Shown: one piece after another, positions 32,078 through 44,600 of the stretch | Layout: every line of letters begins with the position of its first letter | Numbering within the stretch: position 1 is the first letter of the stretch | From: Dirofilaria immitis | Lineage: Eukaryota; Nematoda; Chromadorea; Rhabditida; Onchocercidae | Length of the DNA stretch: 64,000 nucleotides | Reading direction: 5' to 3' | Assembly: GCA_024305405.1 (NCBI GenBank) | Contig: JAKNDB010000098.1 | Location: 682,001-746,000, forward strand | Made by a program: the position numbers and the translations under genes | The notes under the pieces: model-generated | What the model saw: only the letters and a program-made list of their open reading frames with translations | What the model was told of the DNA's origin: nothing | Database searches by the model: none

Positions 32078-33180
32078 AACGCCGATTAGTAATATTGTAA
32101 ATATTGTTGTTAAATTTTATTATTCATAAATGATATTATATTTGTTCGATATATGCTTTTTTTCTATTATCCTCTCGTTGCAAGTTATCTTTCAATCTTC
32201 TATCATTTGCATATTCAATGGAAAACTTGAATTTCCCAAACGATTTATTTTCCGAATACTGCATCTCTTTTATCAGCATAGTCAATTAATATTTCGATTA
32301 ATCGGAAAATTCTTTAATTAATCAAAAATTATAATTTATAAGAAAAAATTGTTGAATAATTTTTTCAAGATTAGTATTAAATAATATATGCTAATCTATT
32401 GGTTTGAAATTATTTTAGAAATTAAAATTCAATTAATATGCAAAAAATATTAAAATTTTTACAACATATATCAGAATATTTTTGTTTTATTATCAATTAT
32501 TAATATTTTCTAAAAGCTGAAAAATTTAATGATATCATTGAAATTATCAAAGCAACATTAATTACCTTGAAATAATATCATTCAATTATTGTTAAATACA
32601 AAAATTTATGTAAATTTCTTATCGTTTCATTTTTCAAAATTTGTCGAAATATTTATCGATGTGTTTAATAAAATTTAAAAAAATTTTTTTAAATTAATTA
32701 TTTATTCGATATTTTAAATGATAAAAAATTATTTAAAAATAATAACATTCAAATAGTATGCAAAAAGTTTTATAAGAAAATTTTTTAAAAAAGTGAAAAA
32801 AACTTCCACATATTGTTGGAATCAGATTCTGACAATTAGATTCTTTTTTAAAGTAAGCTATTGTAGTTGAAATTTCAATTTTAATCTTAAATTTGTTATC
32901 ATTTCTTATTTTCTTCAAGAATTTTTTATTTTATATCAAAAATTTATCTTACCATATTTCTGTTAAAAAAAAGGCCAATGATGAGAATATGCTGAATATT
33001 CGTCATTTTATCAAAAAGTGATTTTAATTAAATAAGCCGTCTTCTTTCGTCGTCATATCATGCAAATCATGCAGCTACAACATTCATGAGTTAATTACAG
33101 GTATTGTATTCCAATAACAATTATAATCACGTCAATCATAATTTACAGGTATATCGAAGTATTATTAACTTTGCATGTGA

Positions 33181-33339
33181 ATGGAAAAAATGGCGAAAAT
33201 TTCACCGACAAAAGAACAAATTCCAATAAATGTCATCGTCATGAATGATATGACCTTTGGTGAGACACCGATTGCAAAATCCGATACATTATCAAACAAA
33301 TATAATGATAATAACAATGGAAATATCAAACATCCAAAG
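33181..33339 (+). CDS. Exon-like open segment, gene unknown
   Basis: A 53-codon open segment, richer in G+C and polar residues than its surroundings (starts MEKMAKISPTKEQIPIN, ends NGNIKHPK), stops at a possible GTTCTT donor in phase 0. A TTACAG lies upstream near 33148. It could be the first exon of a gene continuing at 36349-36429, also phase 0. No homologue is recognised, and the antisense frame is open too, so this is weak. Confidence 0.25.
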
Positions 33340-36300
33340 GTTCTTATCATATCTTATCATTTCATTGCATTTCAGTCATTTGTTGTAAAAAATATGAAAT
33401 ATTAATAATAAATTATCGTTCACTAAGTTATAATTAAATTTAAGTAATTAAATGAATATTCGTTGTTGATAAGTTCTTTTCATTTTATCAATCAATTTTT
33501 ATGATTTACATGGCAAAAGCTTAAAACTGTAAGGATTAAGGGAAAATTTAAACTTAAATTTGCGCATGAACTTTTTTTTGAGATTTTTGCTTTGCCAAAA
33601 CTTTTTGCAAGAGTCTCGATTCGTAATTAAATTTAAGCAGTCTAAGTAAAATATTCATCATAATTCTTTATCATAGCTTTCCTTTATTTTATTAATGGTT
33701 TGTGACTCATGTAATAAAAATATGAAGTTTACAAATTAAGGCAAAACTTAAAACTTAAATTTGCAAAGAAATTTTTCCTGAGAATTTTGTTGCTCCAAAA
33801 TTTTTTAGAATTTTGGTATTTAGATATTGAAAACTCTCCTTTTTTTTGTAATTAATATAAGTATCCTATTTGGCTGATTTCTCGAGAAATAGGAACTTAA
33901 TACTTTAGATAACAAAATTTGAAACTATAGAGGCTACCGTGTTATTTATACTTATAACTTTAAAACGAAACCTTTTTTGAGATTTATTTTTAATCGGAAA
34001 ATTTTCGAGAATCCTGATGTTCGAATGGATATTGGATGTTTTTTTTTTCTTTCATTTAGTATAAATATCTTCTTACTAATTCTCTCTTTTCTCGTTCAAC
34101 GAGAAAATGGATGGGAAATATTCGGCTTGTCGAGAAATATAAACATGAAATATTGAGCTTGTTTGCATGATTTTTATTTTAAACAAATTTTTATTTACTT
34201 CTAATTGTAATCTTTTTTAAATGAATTTCTTTTTTTTGGAGTCGAGAAAATTGGCATAATTTTTGAAAATTTTTTCCCCAAATTTTATACATTTAATTAT
34301 AAATAAATGTTTTTCGATTCGTTCAATTGAAATTTCAAATTAAATCAAAAAAAAGGAAAAATCTTTTTGAAATCAAATTATAATAGAAAAAGAAATTGAT
34401 AATATTTGTTTGTTTTATTAAAATTATTTATTTAATTATATAAATCTTTCAACAAATAGCATAAACTATTAATATTTTTCAAAAAAAATAAATTTTTATT
34501 TAAACTAAATTATTTGCTTTTAATTTTTATTTATAATTAAATTCATTGCAATTAATCATTTCTATTTATAAAACTTATTTACTTATTTATTTGTTTACTT
34601 CCGTTTAATTATTGATATCTTATAATCTTTACAATTTTTATTTTTTCATTTATTATTAAATTTATCAGTGGTTTGGGATAGATGTTAATAACAGTGATCT
34701 GATCAAATGATAATTGTGATGTTTCCTTATCATTTCATCTTTACATATAGATATGGAATGTTAACAATTAATATTAAACCATTTTTTTGGACCAAAATAA
34801 ATTAGTTAAATTAATTTTTGCTGTCCAATATTATGGATATTCAAAAAAACAAAAGAAACGATTCTTTTTCAATATAAGATCAAATAAATTCATTGATTTT
34901 AATACAAATTGATAAGACGTAATGTATGAAAAATATATTATCGATAATTTGCAATCAAATATTTAGAATTAATATCCATTTATTTAGAATTAATGACTTA
35001 AATTTTACAAATATTTTTTTATATTAATCTATTTTATTTTTTATCAATTCTTATCAGTTGAATTTTTAAATTAATTGATTCATATATCAGTATAAAATAA
35101 TTCCAAAATATAACAAAGAATTAATCGGAAATTTATGGAATTTTTTTATTTATCTTATCAGTATTATCGTATCATTGCTGATTATCCTATCATTAAAGTT
35201 AATTATCATATCATACTATTAATTGCAATATTCTTTTTCAATCAATGATCAGAGAAGAAGGCATTTCTTGTTAAGAATTGGAAAGAATTGATTATGATTA
35301 TTTGCATCATTATCATCAATTGATTTATAGATTTATATTTGGTTAATTCATACAAACTAGAAATGTCATACGATATATTAAATATCTCGAATATATCTTT
35401 GAGCAAGAGTGATAATTCAGGCAATAACAATAACTGTTAACTGTTAACATTCTTTTACACAGGTAAAAGATGAATGATTGTCAATTTGTCAATTGCTATT
35501 TTACCTGTAATAACGACAATTTTATGAGGAAAAATCTCATCATATAGGCTCATTGGAAAAAAAATTTTTTACAAATTGATAAAATCATCAACTCTCTCTT
35601 TCTCTTTCTTTCTCTTTCAATTATTGCAATATCAAAATCGTGATAAGCAATAAATGAACTTTATTTTGATAAAAATCAAATTGTTTGCTTAATTGGACCA
35701 TCTTTCATCTCTATTTCTTGCCTTACCAATTTATACCTTATCAATTTATCATTTCTATCATTTTTTTTGACTTAGAAAATTGAAAATTGAATAATTGATT
35801 TAAGTCTAATAAATTTCGTATTAATTTAAGTTCGAATTATTTAATTAAACAATTTCTGTTATTCAGCTGAAAAGATTAATTCTTGAATTTCAAATTGTTA
35901 ACAAAATTTGAAAATAATTAAGAGAATATTCTTAAATTTTGATTTTACACTTTTTGAGTAGAGAGAGAGAAAGAGAGAGAAGAGAGAGAGAGAGAGAGAG
36001 GGGAAAATATAATAAATCGTTCATTTTCTGCTACTTTATTATTCTCAAATGAATTGATAAATTTTTACTAAAAATCAATTATTCATCTTAATCATTTTCT
36101 CTTTAAATATTTCATCTTTTTGAAGTTATTAATTTTTTTTTCTCAATCGATTTAATTGGAATGACAATTTCGTTTTCTCGAAGAATTCTACTCAAAAAAA
36201 AAAAATGAAAGAACAACAACGAAATTGTTTTATCGATAAAAACTGGAATTTTATGAAATTCAGAAACCTGAAAAAAAACAACATTTAGAGACATTCTTCA

Positions 36301-36348
36301 TGTCTGTTGCTAATAAACACCAAAAGTAACAATCGACACTTTCTTAAG
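33340..36348. other. AT-rich stretch without a supported gene
   Basis: Low-complexity sequence with frequent poly-T and poly-A runs and a TC-rich tract at 35596-35620. Short open frames have no motif or splice support. Confidence 0.5.
35958..36002. repeat. (GA)n microsatellite
   Basis: GAGAGAGAGAAAGAGAGAGA-type tract of about 40 bases with two interruptions. Confidence 0.9.
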
Positions 36349-36429
36349 TTTTCAATGACCTCCGATCAAAATTCATTTCAACAGTTATCTCCAAATGATC
36401 CGCTTATCAATCATAATTCCGATCATATC
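36349..36429 (+). CDS. Exon-like segment; possible alternative first exon of the acetyl-CoA transporter
   Basis: Between CTTTCTTAAG and an ideal donor (ATC-GTAAGT) lies a 27-codon open segment containing MTSDQNSFQQLSPNDPL and ending NHNSDHI. It ends in phase 0, the same phase as the donor of SLC33A1 exon 1, so it could join exon 2 of that gene at 39359 as an alternative, upstream-promoter start. This is inferred from splice signals only. The next 300 bases have another open frame running past the donor that looks like chance. Confidence 0.3.
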
Positions 36430-38643
36430 GTAAGTTTCATCCAAACTTTTTTATTCTTTCTTTTTAATACTTTCTTTTTTTTTCCCAAATCTAAAATACT
36501 GAGTTGTTGCAAATTGAATAGTTATATATTGTTGTATTCCGTCGTCTCGATTTATTGATTCAGAATTATAGAATTTTAATTCTTGATGAATGATAAAAAA
36601 AGTGCGATGACATCGATCATTCTCGAGAAAGTGATTAAATTCTATAAACAGCTGCAACGCTTGAATATTAGAAAATACAGAAAAGAAAAAAATTAACAAA
36701 AAAACCGATTTGGCGAAAAAAAAATTTATGATAAGTTGCAATAGTGCTTATTATTTGCTTGTCTCTTATCAATCATCAATCGTCTAGCATTTTTTTTGTT
36801 CTCTGATCAATAATTCCCTTCGAAAATAGAATTTAAGAAGAAAGATATGAAATAGTTGCATTTTAATAAATACAGATTCTGTTTATGCAATTCCATTTTT
36901 ATTAGAAAGATATATTTAGACATAAAATCATTTACAGCGTTAATTTGAGAAGAAATTGGCCTAGTTGTTATTGGTACCAATATGAAATTAGCCTAGTTAT
37001 TATTAATAAGTATCAAATCAACTTGCTCATGACTGATAATCTAGTCGTAATTGATACTGATATGGAAACTAGTTTAGTTGTAATTGATATGAACAACAAT
37101 TATTATTAAATTATGAAATGAAACATAGTAAATGCAAAATTGAAATTGAAAAAATTCGATTTTCAAATTCAAATTCAAATTAGCAACAGTTCGTTAAATT
37201 TTTTTACTAATCTATCGGATTTGTGCCAAAGAAATAATATTTAAATGATTTCTATTAATTAATCAAAATAACAGCTTTTGATAAGTTTTTAGGTAATAAA
37301 TTTCCAATTAATTTATATGATAAATTTTTCATTTTCCTTATTACATAAGCGATTATTAATTAAACATGGAAGTTTTTCTTTAATTATTTAATAATTTTAG
37401 CTAAATGTTTTAATTAAATTTTTATTAAATTTCAATTATTTTTTAAGTACAAATATTCATTTACATATTGAGTACAGTATAAAAGATTTTTTCTTTTCTA
37501 ATTATTTGCAAGATTAGTGGAATTTTTAATTATTTTAAATATGATAATTTATCCATATGTTATCATTAGCATTTCAAATTAACCGTATGTGATTCTCAAA
37601 ATATGAGTGGAAGATTTCGTACAAGTCTAATTTAATTTTTAATTTCAATTTCTAAATTTACTTTCTAAAATTTTAATTCCTTCAAGTGCTTCTTTAATTC
37701 TAATTTAATTTTCAATTTCAATTTCTAAATTTACTCTCTAAAACTTTAATCCCCTCAATTAAATGCGTAAATGACTGTACTGTTTGCAAAAATTCGCTTT
37801 AAGAATAATTTCGTTTAGTTAATAAACAATTAAGAATTCGTATGCATTCATTCTCAATTTTTGAATATATCCATAATTAATTAATAGAATTTCAATGAAT
37901 AGATAGATATACTCAGATTCTCTATCAAATTCTATTTTTAATTTAAATTTTTTTATTAGTTTTTAGTAATTTTTTAATTTTTTTCTATCCAAATATTATT
38001 TGCAATTTTTAATTTGAAATTTTTAATTAAATTTTTTTTTGGTTTTTTCTAAATTAATCAAAAACACTAAAAATTAGGTTAACTTTTTTTAAATTTTTTT
38101 TTTAAAAATAATTCTCACTATCAAATCTATAAAGAGAATTGAAAAAGAAAAATAGAAATTAAGAATCGGAGAATTGAAATTAATTAACAGAAAGATATCA
38201 ATATAATGCTTTGCTGTTGTTATTCTCGAATTCATTGTTAACTGCTATCATATTGGAAGATGAATTTCATTAATCAAAAAAAAAAGACCTATCCTAATCA
38301 TGCAGCATTATGCGTCAGTAGTTGTTTGATCATCCAATTGGATGATCAAATACTCAATGATAGTAGTAACTTCATGCAACAAGTCATCGGGTTGCAACAG
38401 CGGCAAGTATTCCGTAGCAGAACATTGCATTATGGTGAGAGGCGCGTGTTTATGTGTCGTGGCAAAAAAGGGTTTATTTTACGTGGATTGGTTGATGTTT
38501 GAGGATTTCCGTGTAATTTTACGGCCAGCACGTTAGTCATTTGCAGGTACTTCTAAAAAATCCTTTCGTCTTGTATCTCCGCACGACATTTTCAACAAAA
38601 AGGGTAAAATAGGCCAAAAAAAAAAAAAAGATTGCAATCAGTA
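36430..38643. other. Upstream region of SLC33A1
   Basis: Mostly AT-rich, then a distinctly more G+C-rich 250 bases (38300-38550) just upstream of the SLC33A1 start, probably its promoter. It contains TGCGTCA at about 38310 and a 26-base perfect palindrome at 38325-38350. Overlapping 60-80-codon frames in this stretch have no recognisable motif. Confidence 0.5.
38325..38350. promoter_or_regulatory. 26-base perfect palindrome upstream of SLC33A1
   Basis: Thirteen-base arm TTTGATCATCCAA followed immediately by its reverse complement, with no spacer. It lies about 300 bases 5' of the SLC33A1 ATG in the G+C-richer promoter-like segment. It could be a dimeric transcription-factor site; the half-site TGATCATCCAA is not one I can name. 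Confidence 0.5.
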
Positions 38644-41600
38644 ATGACGGATGAAATGCTGTTTGTACATCAAAATGAAGCTTTTGAATATTTGGACGAA
38701 AGGACGGATGATATTATGAGTGCGGAATCAGACTTGGTAATTTCCACCAACATTCCACATACACGCTATCGATTGAAGCGAAATAATTGCAATTTTCCTG
38801 TCGAAAATATCAACGATTCAGAGGATGAAGAGATTATTAAGATAAAGAAGTGGGACAAGGTAATAGTAATATGCATATAAATATATAAATAAGTAAATTT
38901 TTTTTACATCTCCAAATGATTTATTAGTTTTCATCAATTTGATTTGTAATTGCAATTTTAATTATCATTTGTTACTGCCATTTTTGTCTTTCTTTTGGCT
39001 TTTTTTTCTATATAAATATTTATGAGATCTATTCCAATTTTTGCAATTGTTCTTATAAAAATATTAAATTTGAAAGGAATAAATTGCCATATTTCAAAAT
39101 GTAATTAATATTAAATAAATTGAATAATTGGTACGATATTATATCGTTTCGAATTATAAGCAATTTTTTTGATAATAATTAATAGATCAATTCTAACTTT
39201 ATTATTAAATTAAATTTCTAGTATCCAAAGAGGAATTTATTTGTTATTATCATTTGATATTTTACTTATTAATCGATAGGAAAATTTATTGAAATTTATA
39301 TGATTTTTTTTTTAATTTATGTGAACAAGTGCAGATATTGAAATAGATTCATTTTTAGATTCCATCAGCGGATTTGCCGTTATCATGGATAAGACGTATT
39401 AGAAAATCGTTGCACGAAGATTTTGGATCATTATGCCTTCTGTTATTTCTCTACATGCTGCAGGGTATTCCTTTAGGTTTAATTGCTGCTATTCCACTTT
39501 TACTATCCAGTAAAAATGTATCATATGGTCAGCAAGCTATTTTCTCATTTGCACATTGGCCTTTTAGGTATGTTTATTTATTTTTGATTTAAATTTCAAA
39601 CATACTTTTTTTTCGGTTAAATTTTAGATATATTTCTTTGGTTTAAATCATTCAGTTTTGCAATAGCAAGAAATATATCTTTTCAGTAGATATCATTATA
39701 CAAGAAAACGTCTTGACAGCTAGAATAAATTTCTAATATTTAAGCAGAATTGTTGTACGGAACTTATCTTAAGAAATCTCATTGCGACATGAATATAAAA
39801 GTGGTCTAAATTGGAATAATGTCAATATTTGAAGAAATATATTTTTAAATTTGGATGTGGAAAACTAAGATAATTAAACGTACGAAATAGGATAGATAAG
39901 CAAGAATTTTTTATCACAAATTTTTTTGAAAAATGTTTATTATTTTTTCAGCATAAAACTGCTTTGGGCACCAATCGTGGATTCAGTTTATTGGAAACGT
40001 ATAGGTCGTCGAAAATCATGGATGGTTCCATGTCAATATCTTATTGGCATTTTTATGCTTTTATTATCTTACAAAGTTTCTGGAATTATGGGTGATGATG
40101 GTACAAGTGAGATTGTTTTCTATGCTTTTAAGTTTTAAAAACGGAATTGTGGAGGAAAAAAATTAAAGGAACTACAGTTTTGGATAAAAGCAATCATTTA
40201 GTTACTTACAGTTGTTTTTATTGTATGCAATTCTTTTCAGATTCAACACCAAATGTATTCTTATTAATGCTTTCATTTTTACCACTGAATTTTCTTGCTG
40301 CTACGCAGGATATAGCTGTGGATGGCTGGGCGCTTACCATGCTTTCAAGGTGAATACATGCAATTTTGTAGTATTTTTGATCTTATTTCATGGTTGTACG
40401 GTGCAGACTTATGAATATATATATTGATATTAATTTAGAAAAATTTATCTCTCCTTTTAACCTTAACGAATTGAACTATACTTTATTTTTTATTTAGCAA
40501 AACTTTAAAATTTATGAAAATTATTATGCGTAGTATTTGTGCACACCATCAGTGTTTTGTTCTAAGATCTTCAGATCTTCATGCATGATCGTATTTGTTT
40601 ATATTTGCATTATTATTGTAATTGCAATGCACTGAATGATTGGATAAGTTTTTTCTGAGATAGATAGTAATGTTACAGGGAGAATGTTGGGCATGCATCA
40701 ACTTGCAATGCAGCCGGTCAAACAATTGGCTTTTCTTAGGAAATGTCATGTTTTTAACGCTGGATTCACCCAATTTTGCCAACTATTTTTTCCGTGACAA
40801 ACCGGAACCATTTGGTTTAGTAAATCTATCTGGTTAGTTGCTTCTTGTTTTTAATTAATATACCATGTGCGTATTTTTAGTTGTAAACAAAGTTTGTTGG
40901 TTTTGTGATGAAAATTCAATTAGCATATCCAATAACAATGGTAATTATCAGCATGCTTATTTTCTCTCTCTTATCTCTGAATGTAAAGAGAATCAGGTCT
41001 TCTAGTTATATTTCAAATTTGATTTGTAGTAGAGGCTGAGCAAATAATATAACAAACGAAATTTGGTAAATAGCATGAACATTCGATTTTTTCCAATTTC
41101 GCGGGAAAATTTTCTTAATTTAAATTACCATTTGAAACAGAAGAATTCGCGCTTTTAAATTGAACTAATTGCCTTTCAAAAGTTTTTTATGAACTAAAAG
41201 TACAGACAGGAAAAAAATTAGAAGAAATATGACATTGTTTACTGATAAAAAACACAACAGAATAATAACGGCTTGAATTGAATGGAATTATTGTATATCC
41301 ATATTTCCTTTACACCATAAGCAGTTTCCAAGTAAGATAAATTCAATATACTTTTGGTCACTTATGCTGCTACTCTAAAGTAGCAAACTCCTATCTTTAG
41401 GACATTGAACAATAATTCATAACAAAAGTGATCAGTTCATAGTAGATGAGGATTTCAAATATTTTTTTTCTGAATGTAGCAGAATTTTGATCTTGATTAA
41501 GTAATGAAATTTCTCATTCAGTTATGACTGGAAAATATGAAGCAGTGATTTTATATGTATTAGTACAATTATTTACCTTATTTGATAAATCGAAACAAGT

Positions 41601-44600
41601 ATAATTTGACTTATCATCTCAAGAATTTCTTTAATGTAGCCTAAAATTATTGCGAACGATAATTTATCTGAAAATTTTAAAATTATTTGCAGTAGTCCGT
41701 AACCATTTGTGTTTTTATCATTAGTAATACAGAAGTAGGTAGCAAAATTAAATTTTCACTCGGTTTCAGAAATAGCTTTTTATAATGAGTTTCTTTTTGA
41801 TTATGAAAGGAGGACAATAAAAAGGTGATATCTTTGGTTCAGAAAAAGAGGAAGATGACTGACATTGGCGTATTTATATTTAAATGAGAGAGAACATCTG
41901 CAAAGTAGTAAGTAATGTAGATCAAAAGGAATCATATGTTTATAACAGGGAATCTTGATGAAAAGGTGTGTTTTACACCGATTATTATCAACAATATCAC
42001 CGGCTAGCTTGTTCGTCCTATCCAATAGAATGTGTCGAAAATCCTCAGTTCGCAACTGTAAGTAATTTGGAATATAGTGATGCAAAAAAGGAATTTAATG
42101 GGCAACAAAATGATTAAGGCTTTGAAAAAACCGTTTTATGTTAAAGCTCTAAATTATTTAGTTTTTATTTTTAATCCCACAAGGGACTTATCCATTAGAA
42201 ATAATCGTAAACGCTACTTAAATTGCAAATAATGCAACCCACAAAGTGCCATTTGTGCTAGATTTGTTCGGTCTAAGCTTTCATAATATCATTAAATTCG
42301 AGATATATGCATTTAAATATGATGTTTATTCCAAAAGCATATCGCGGATTATATGACATAATGTAAATTACAAAAATTAATTCATTTTCGAAAATTGTCA
42401 AGTCGTGTCTCTTTTTGTTTTTGAAAGAAGGATAACGTATTGATGACAAATCAATAAGAGATTTCAAAAAAAAATTTATTTTTTATCAATTTGTAGTATT
42501 ACATTGCAAAAAGACGATTCGACTTTAAAAAAGAAAAAAAAAGGCGTCGTCTCGTCTTAGTTTTTGAAAATTTTTTTTATTTCTATTTATTTTCTATAAT
42601 TTATTTTTAGAAAAATGCTACAAATATTATTTTTATCATACCTTGTGTTAGCATATTGATCATAAACAGCACTCATACCGTAGCCACCTCGATCACCAAT
42701 AATAACAGCTGACCACCAATTGCCAAAACGTATTTCAGCCTGTTGTTTCATATACCTTGCCTGATAGCTGTATTGATGTGGAAAAAGACCGATTGTTTCT
42801 AATACAAGTTCACGAAGCTTCTCTGATTTACAATTGTCCATTGTAATATGTGCTCCTTTAAATTTCTAATTTTTTTTTTTTAATAATGCTATTGAAAAAG
42901 AAGTGATAAGTGTAGTCTTTATCAAAAAAAAAAAAAAAACAGAATGTAAGAAAAGAGGAGAATAGTTTGGATGAATAATGATTCATACTAATAATAATTT
43001 ATATCTTTATTATGAACTATGTACTTAAAGTAGGTTGATTACTAATAAATAAATGGGAAATTTTTTAAAAATAGTAAATGAAAATCTGAAATATATTTTA
43101 GATTACTTTAGAAAAGTTAAAAAGATCCAGCATTAAAAGTTGAACAGTATCGGATTTCATTTTCCTGATAATAATTAATAAAAAGTGATTGCTGGATTAC
43201 ACTGAAATAATAGTGATAAGAGACAAGAATTTATCTATTGTATGGAAAAGTTTAGAATGACTGATATATCTTTAGAATGATAATTATGAAGAGGAAGTAG
43301 ATTAAAGGAATTATAAAAATAAAAATAAACTGACCAGCGGTATGTCCTTGAATGATAACAGTTGTGATAGCAAGACAGAGCAGAAGTACGAGTAGAGAAG
43401 GGAGGTGTCGTAGATTGCTGTAAAGGTGCATTGTGCATTCGTCCTCCTTCTCTTCGTTAAGCTTTATAAGCAGTTGAGCCGACCACAATTTTTGAAACGG
43501 TTGGATTACGTTACGTTATCGTTACTACTAGTTATGTTGTCACGCCGTCGCCTCTCCAAAACCGGATGGATGACAGCAACAACTGTGACACCCTAGCCAA
43601 GAAGTCTTCTCTTCGTTAAATTAAGCCAACAGGTGATAACACTTAAGCTTTTAGAAGCTTAGCTTACTAATTGAATCCTCTATTGAATTAGATAGAATTG
43701 CGCAATTTTATTTCAACCCAATCTAAGTTTAGACTATGAATAATGATGATGATGATAGGATAGAATTGAATTTGTCGCTTTAAAGCTGATTGCTTCTCAT
43801 CGCTTCTCAATATTCTCAGGACCTGTTGCTTATTCTCGAATGCTGCTGCTGCTGCTTTTCATGTCTTTTGTCACTTCCTCGAGACATCCACCCACTTTTC
43901 CTTTGCTAATGCTTGCTGCAATTTGCTACTTTACTGTTCGTCATTTTATTTCATGTTACTCATTTATTTAATCCTATCATATAAAATTACTTCCTCCAAA
44001 TAAATTGAATTTCTTTTTCTTTTTTCTGTCCTTTTTATTTTGGTCACTCAGACGAACTTTGTGGATTAGTTTTAGCTTAATTGAATCATTCAAATTTCTT
44101 AAAATATATATTCTCGAAAAGTGTAATGAAAAAAGACGTGTAATATTGTTGATGATTGTTTTCAATGCTACATTTCAAATAAGTACAAAAATGTTAAAAG
44201 GGAGAAAAAAATGTTAGAATGAAAGATAGCATCCACTTCTGTATATCTTACAGCAATGAATTGTAAACAGTAGATGAGTTATTTTGATTTTTTTTCTTTT
44301 TATATATATATATTTCCGGAAATAACATGAAGAATTTTTTTGAGGAAGAATTCTTTTATCTGTTTATACTTTTATTATTAATCGATCAAGAAACTATCGA
44401 TACTATTAGATATATTTTATGGTTTTCTCATTTATAATTTAAGAAATTTCAATTTTTTTCTTATTGATTGGATGGTTGATTTTTTTTTAACACGAATTCC
44501 ATTTATTTTAATGTGATAACTTCTCCTCTGATTGATCATTCATAAAATAGGCTATATTACAATGCAGGATGAATTTACCTGACTTCTCTTTTAAACTTGT

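Larger units (their letters stand above)
24946..33180. other. Gene-poor region with minisatellites and microsatellites
   Basis: About 8 kb of very AT-rich sequence with no supported gene. It holds three minisatellite arrays and several simple repeats, listed separately. Open frames such as 28211-28483 (plus) and 32733-32918 (minus) look like chance: Ile/Phe/Lys-rich, no conserved motif and no consistent splice partners. Confidence 0.55.

Noticed and set aside
38260..38536. Two overlapping 64-80-codon plus-strand frames before SLC33A1
   Set aside because: No motif, no coherent splicing to exon 1, and they contain the 26-base palindrome. Better explained as promoter/5' UTR sequence of higher G+C.
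41801..42085. 94-codon minus-strand frame next to the nested gene
   Set aside because: It overlaps the last exon of the nested gene in another frame. Its continuation is less strand-like, and the 52-base exon ending at 42004 gives a clean in-phase stop.
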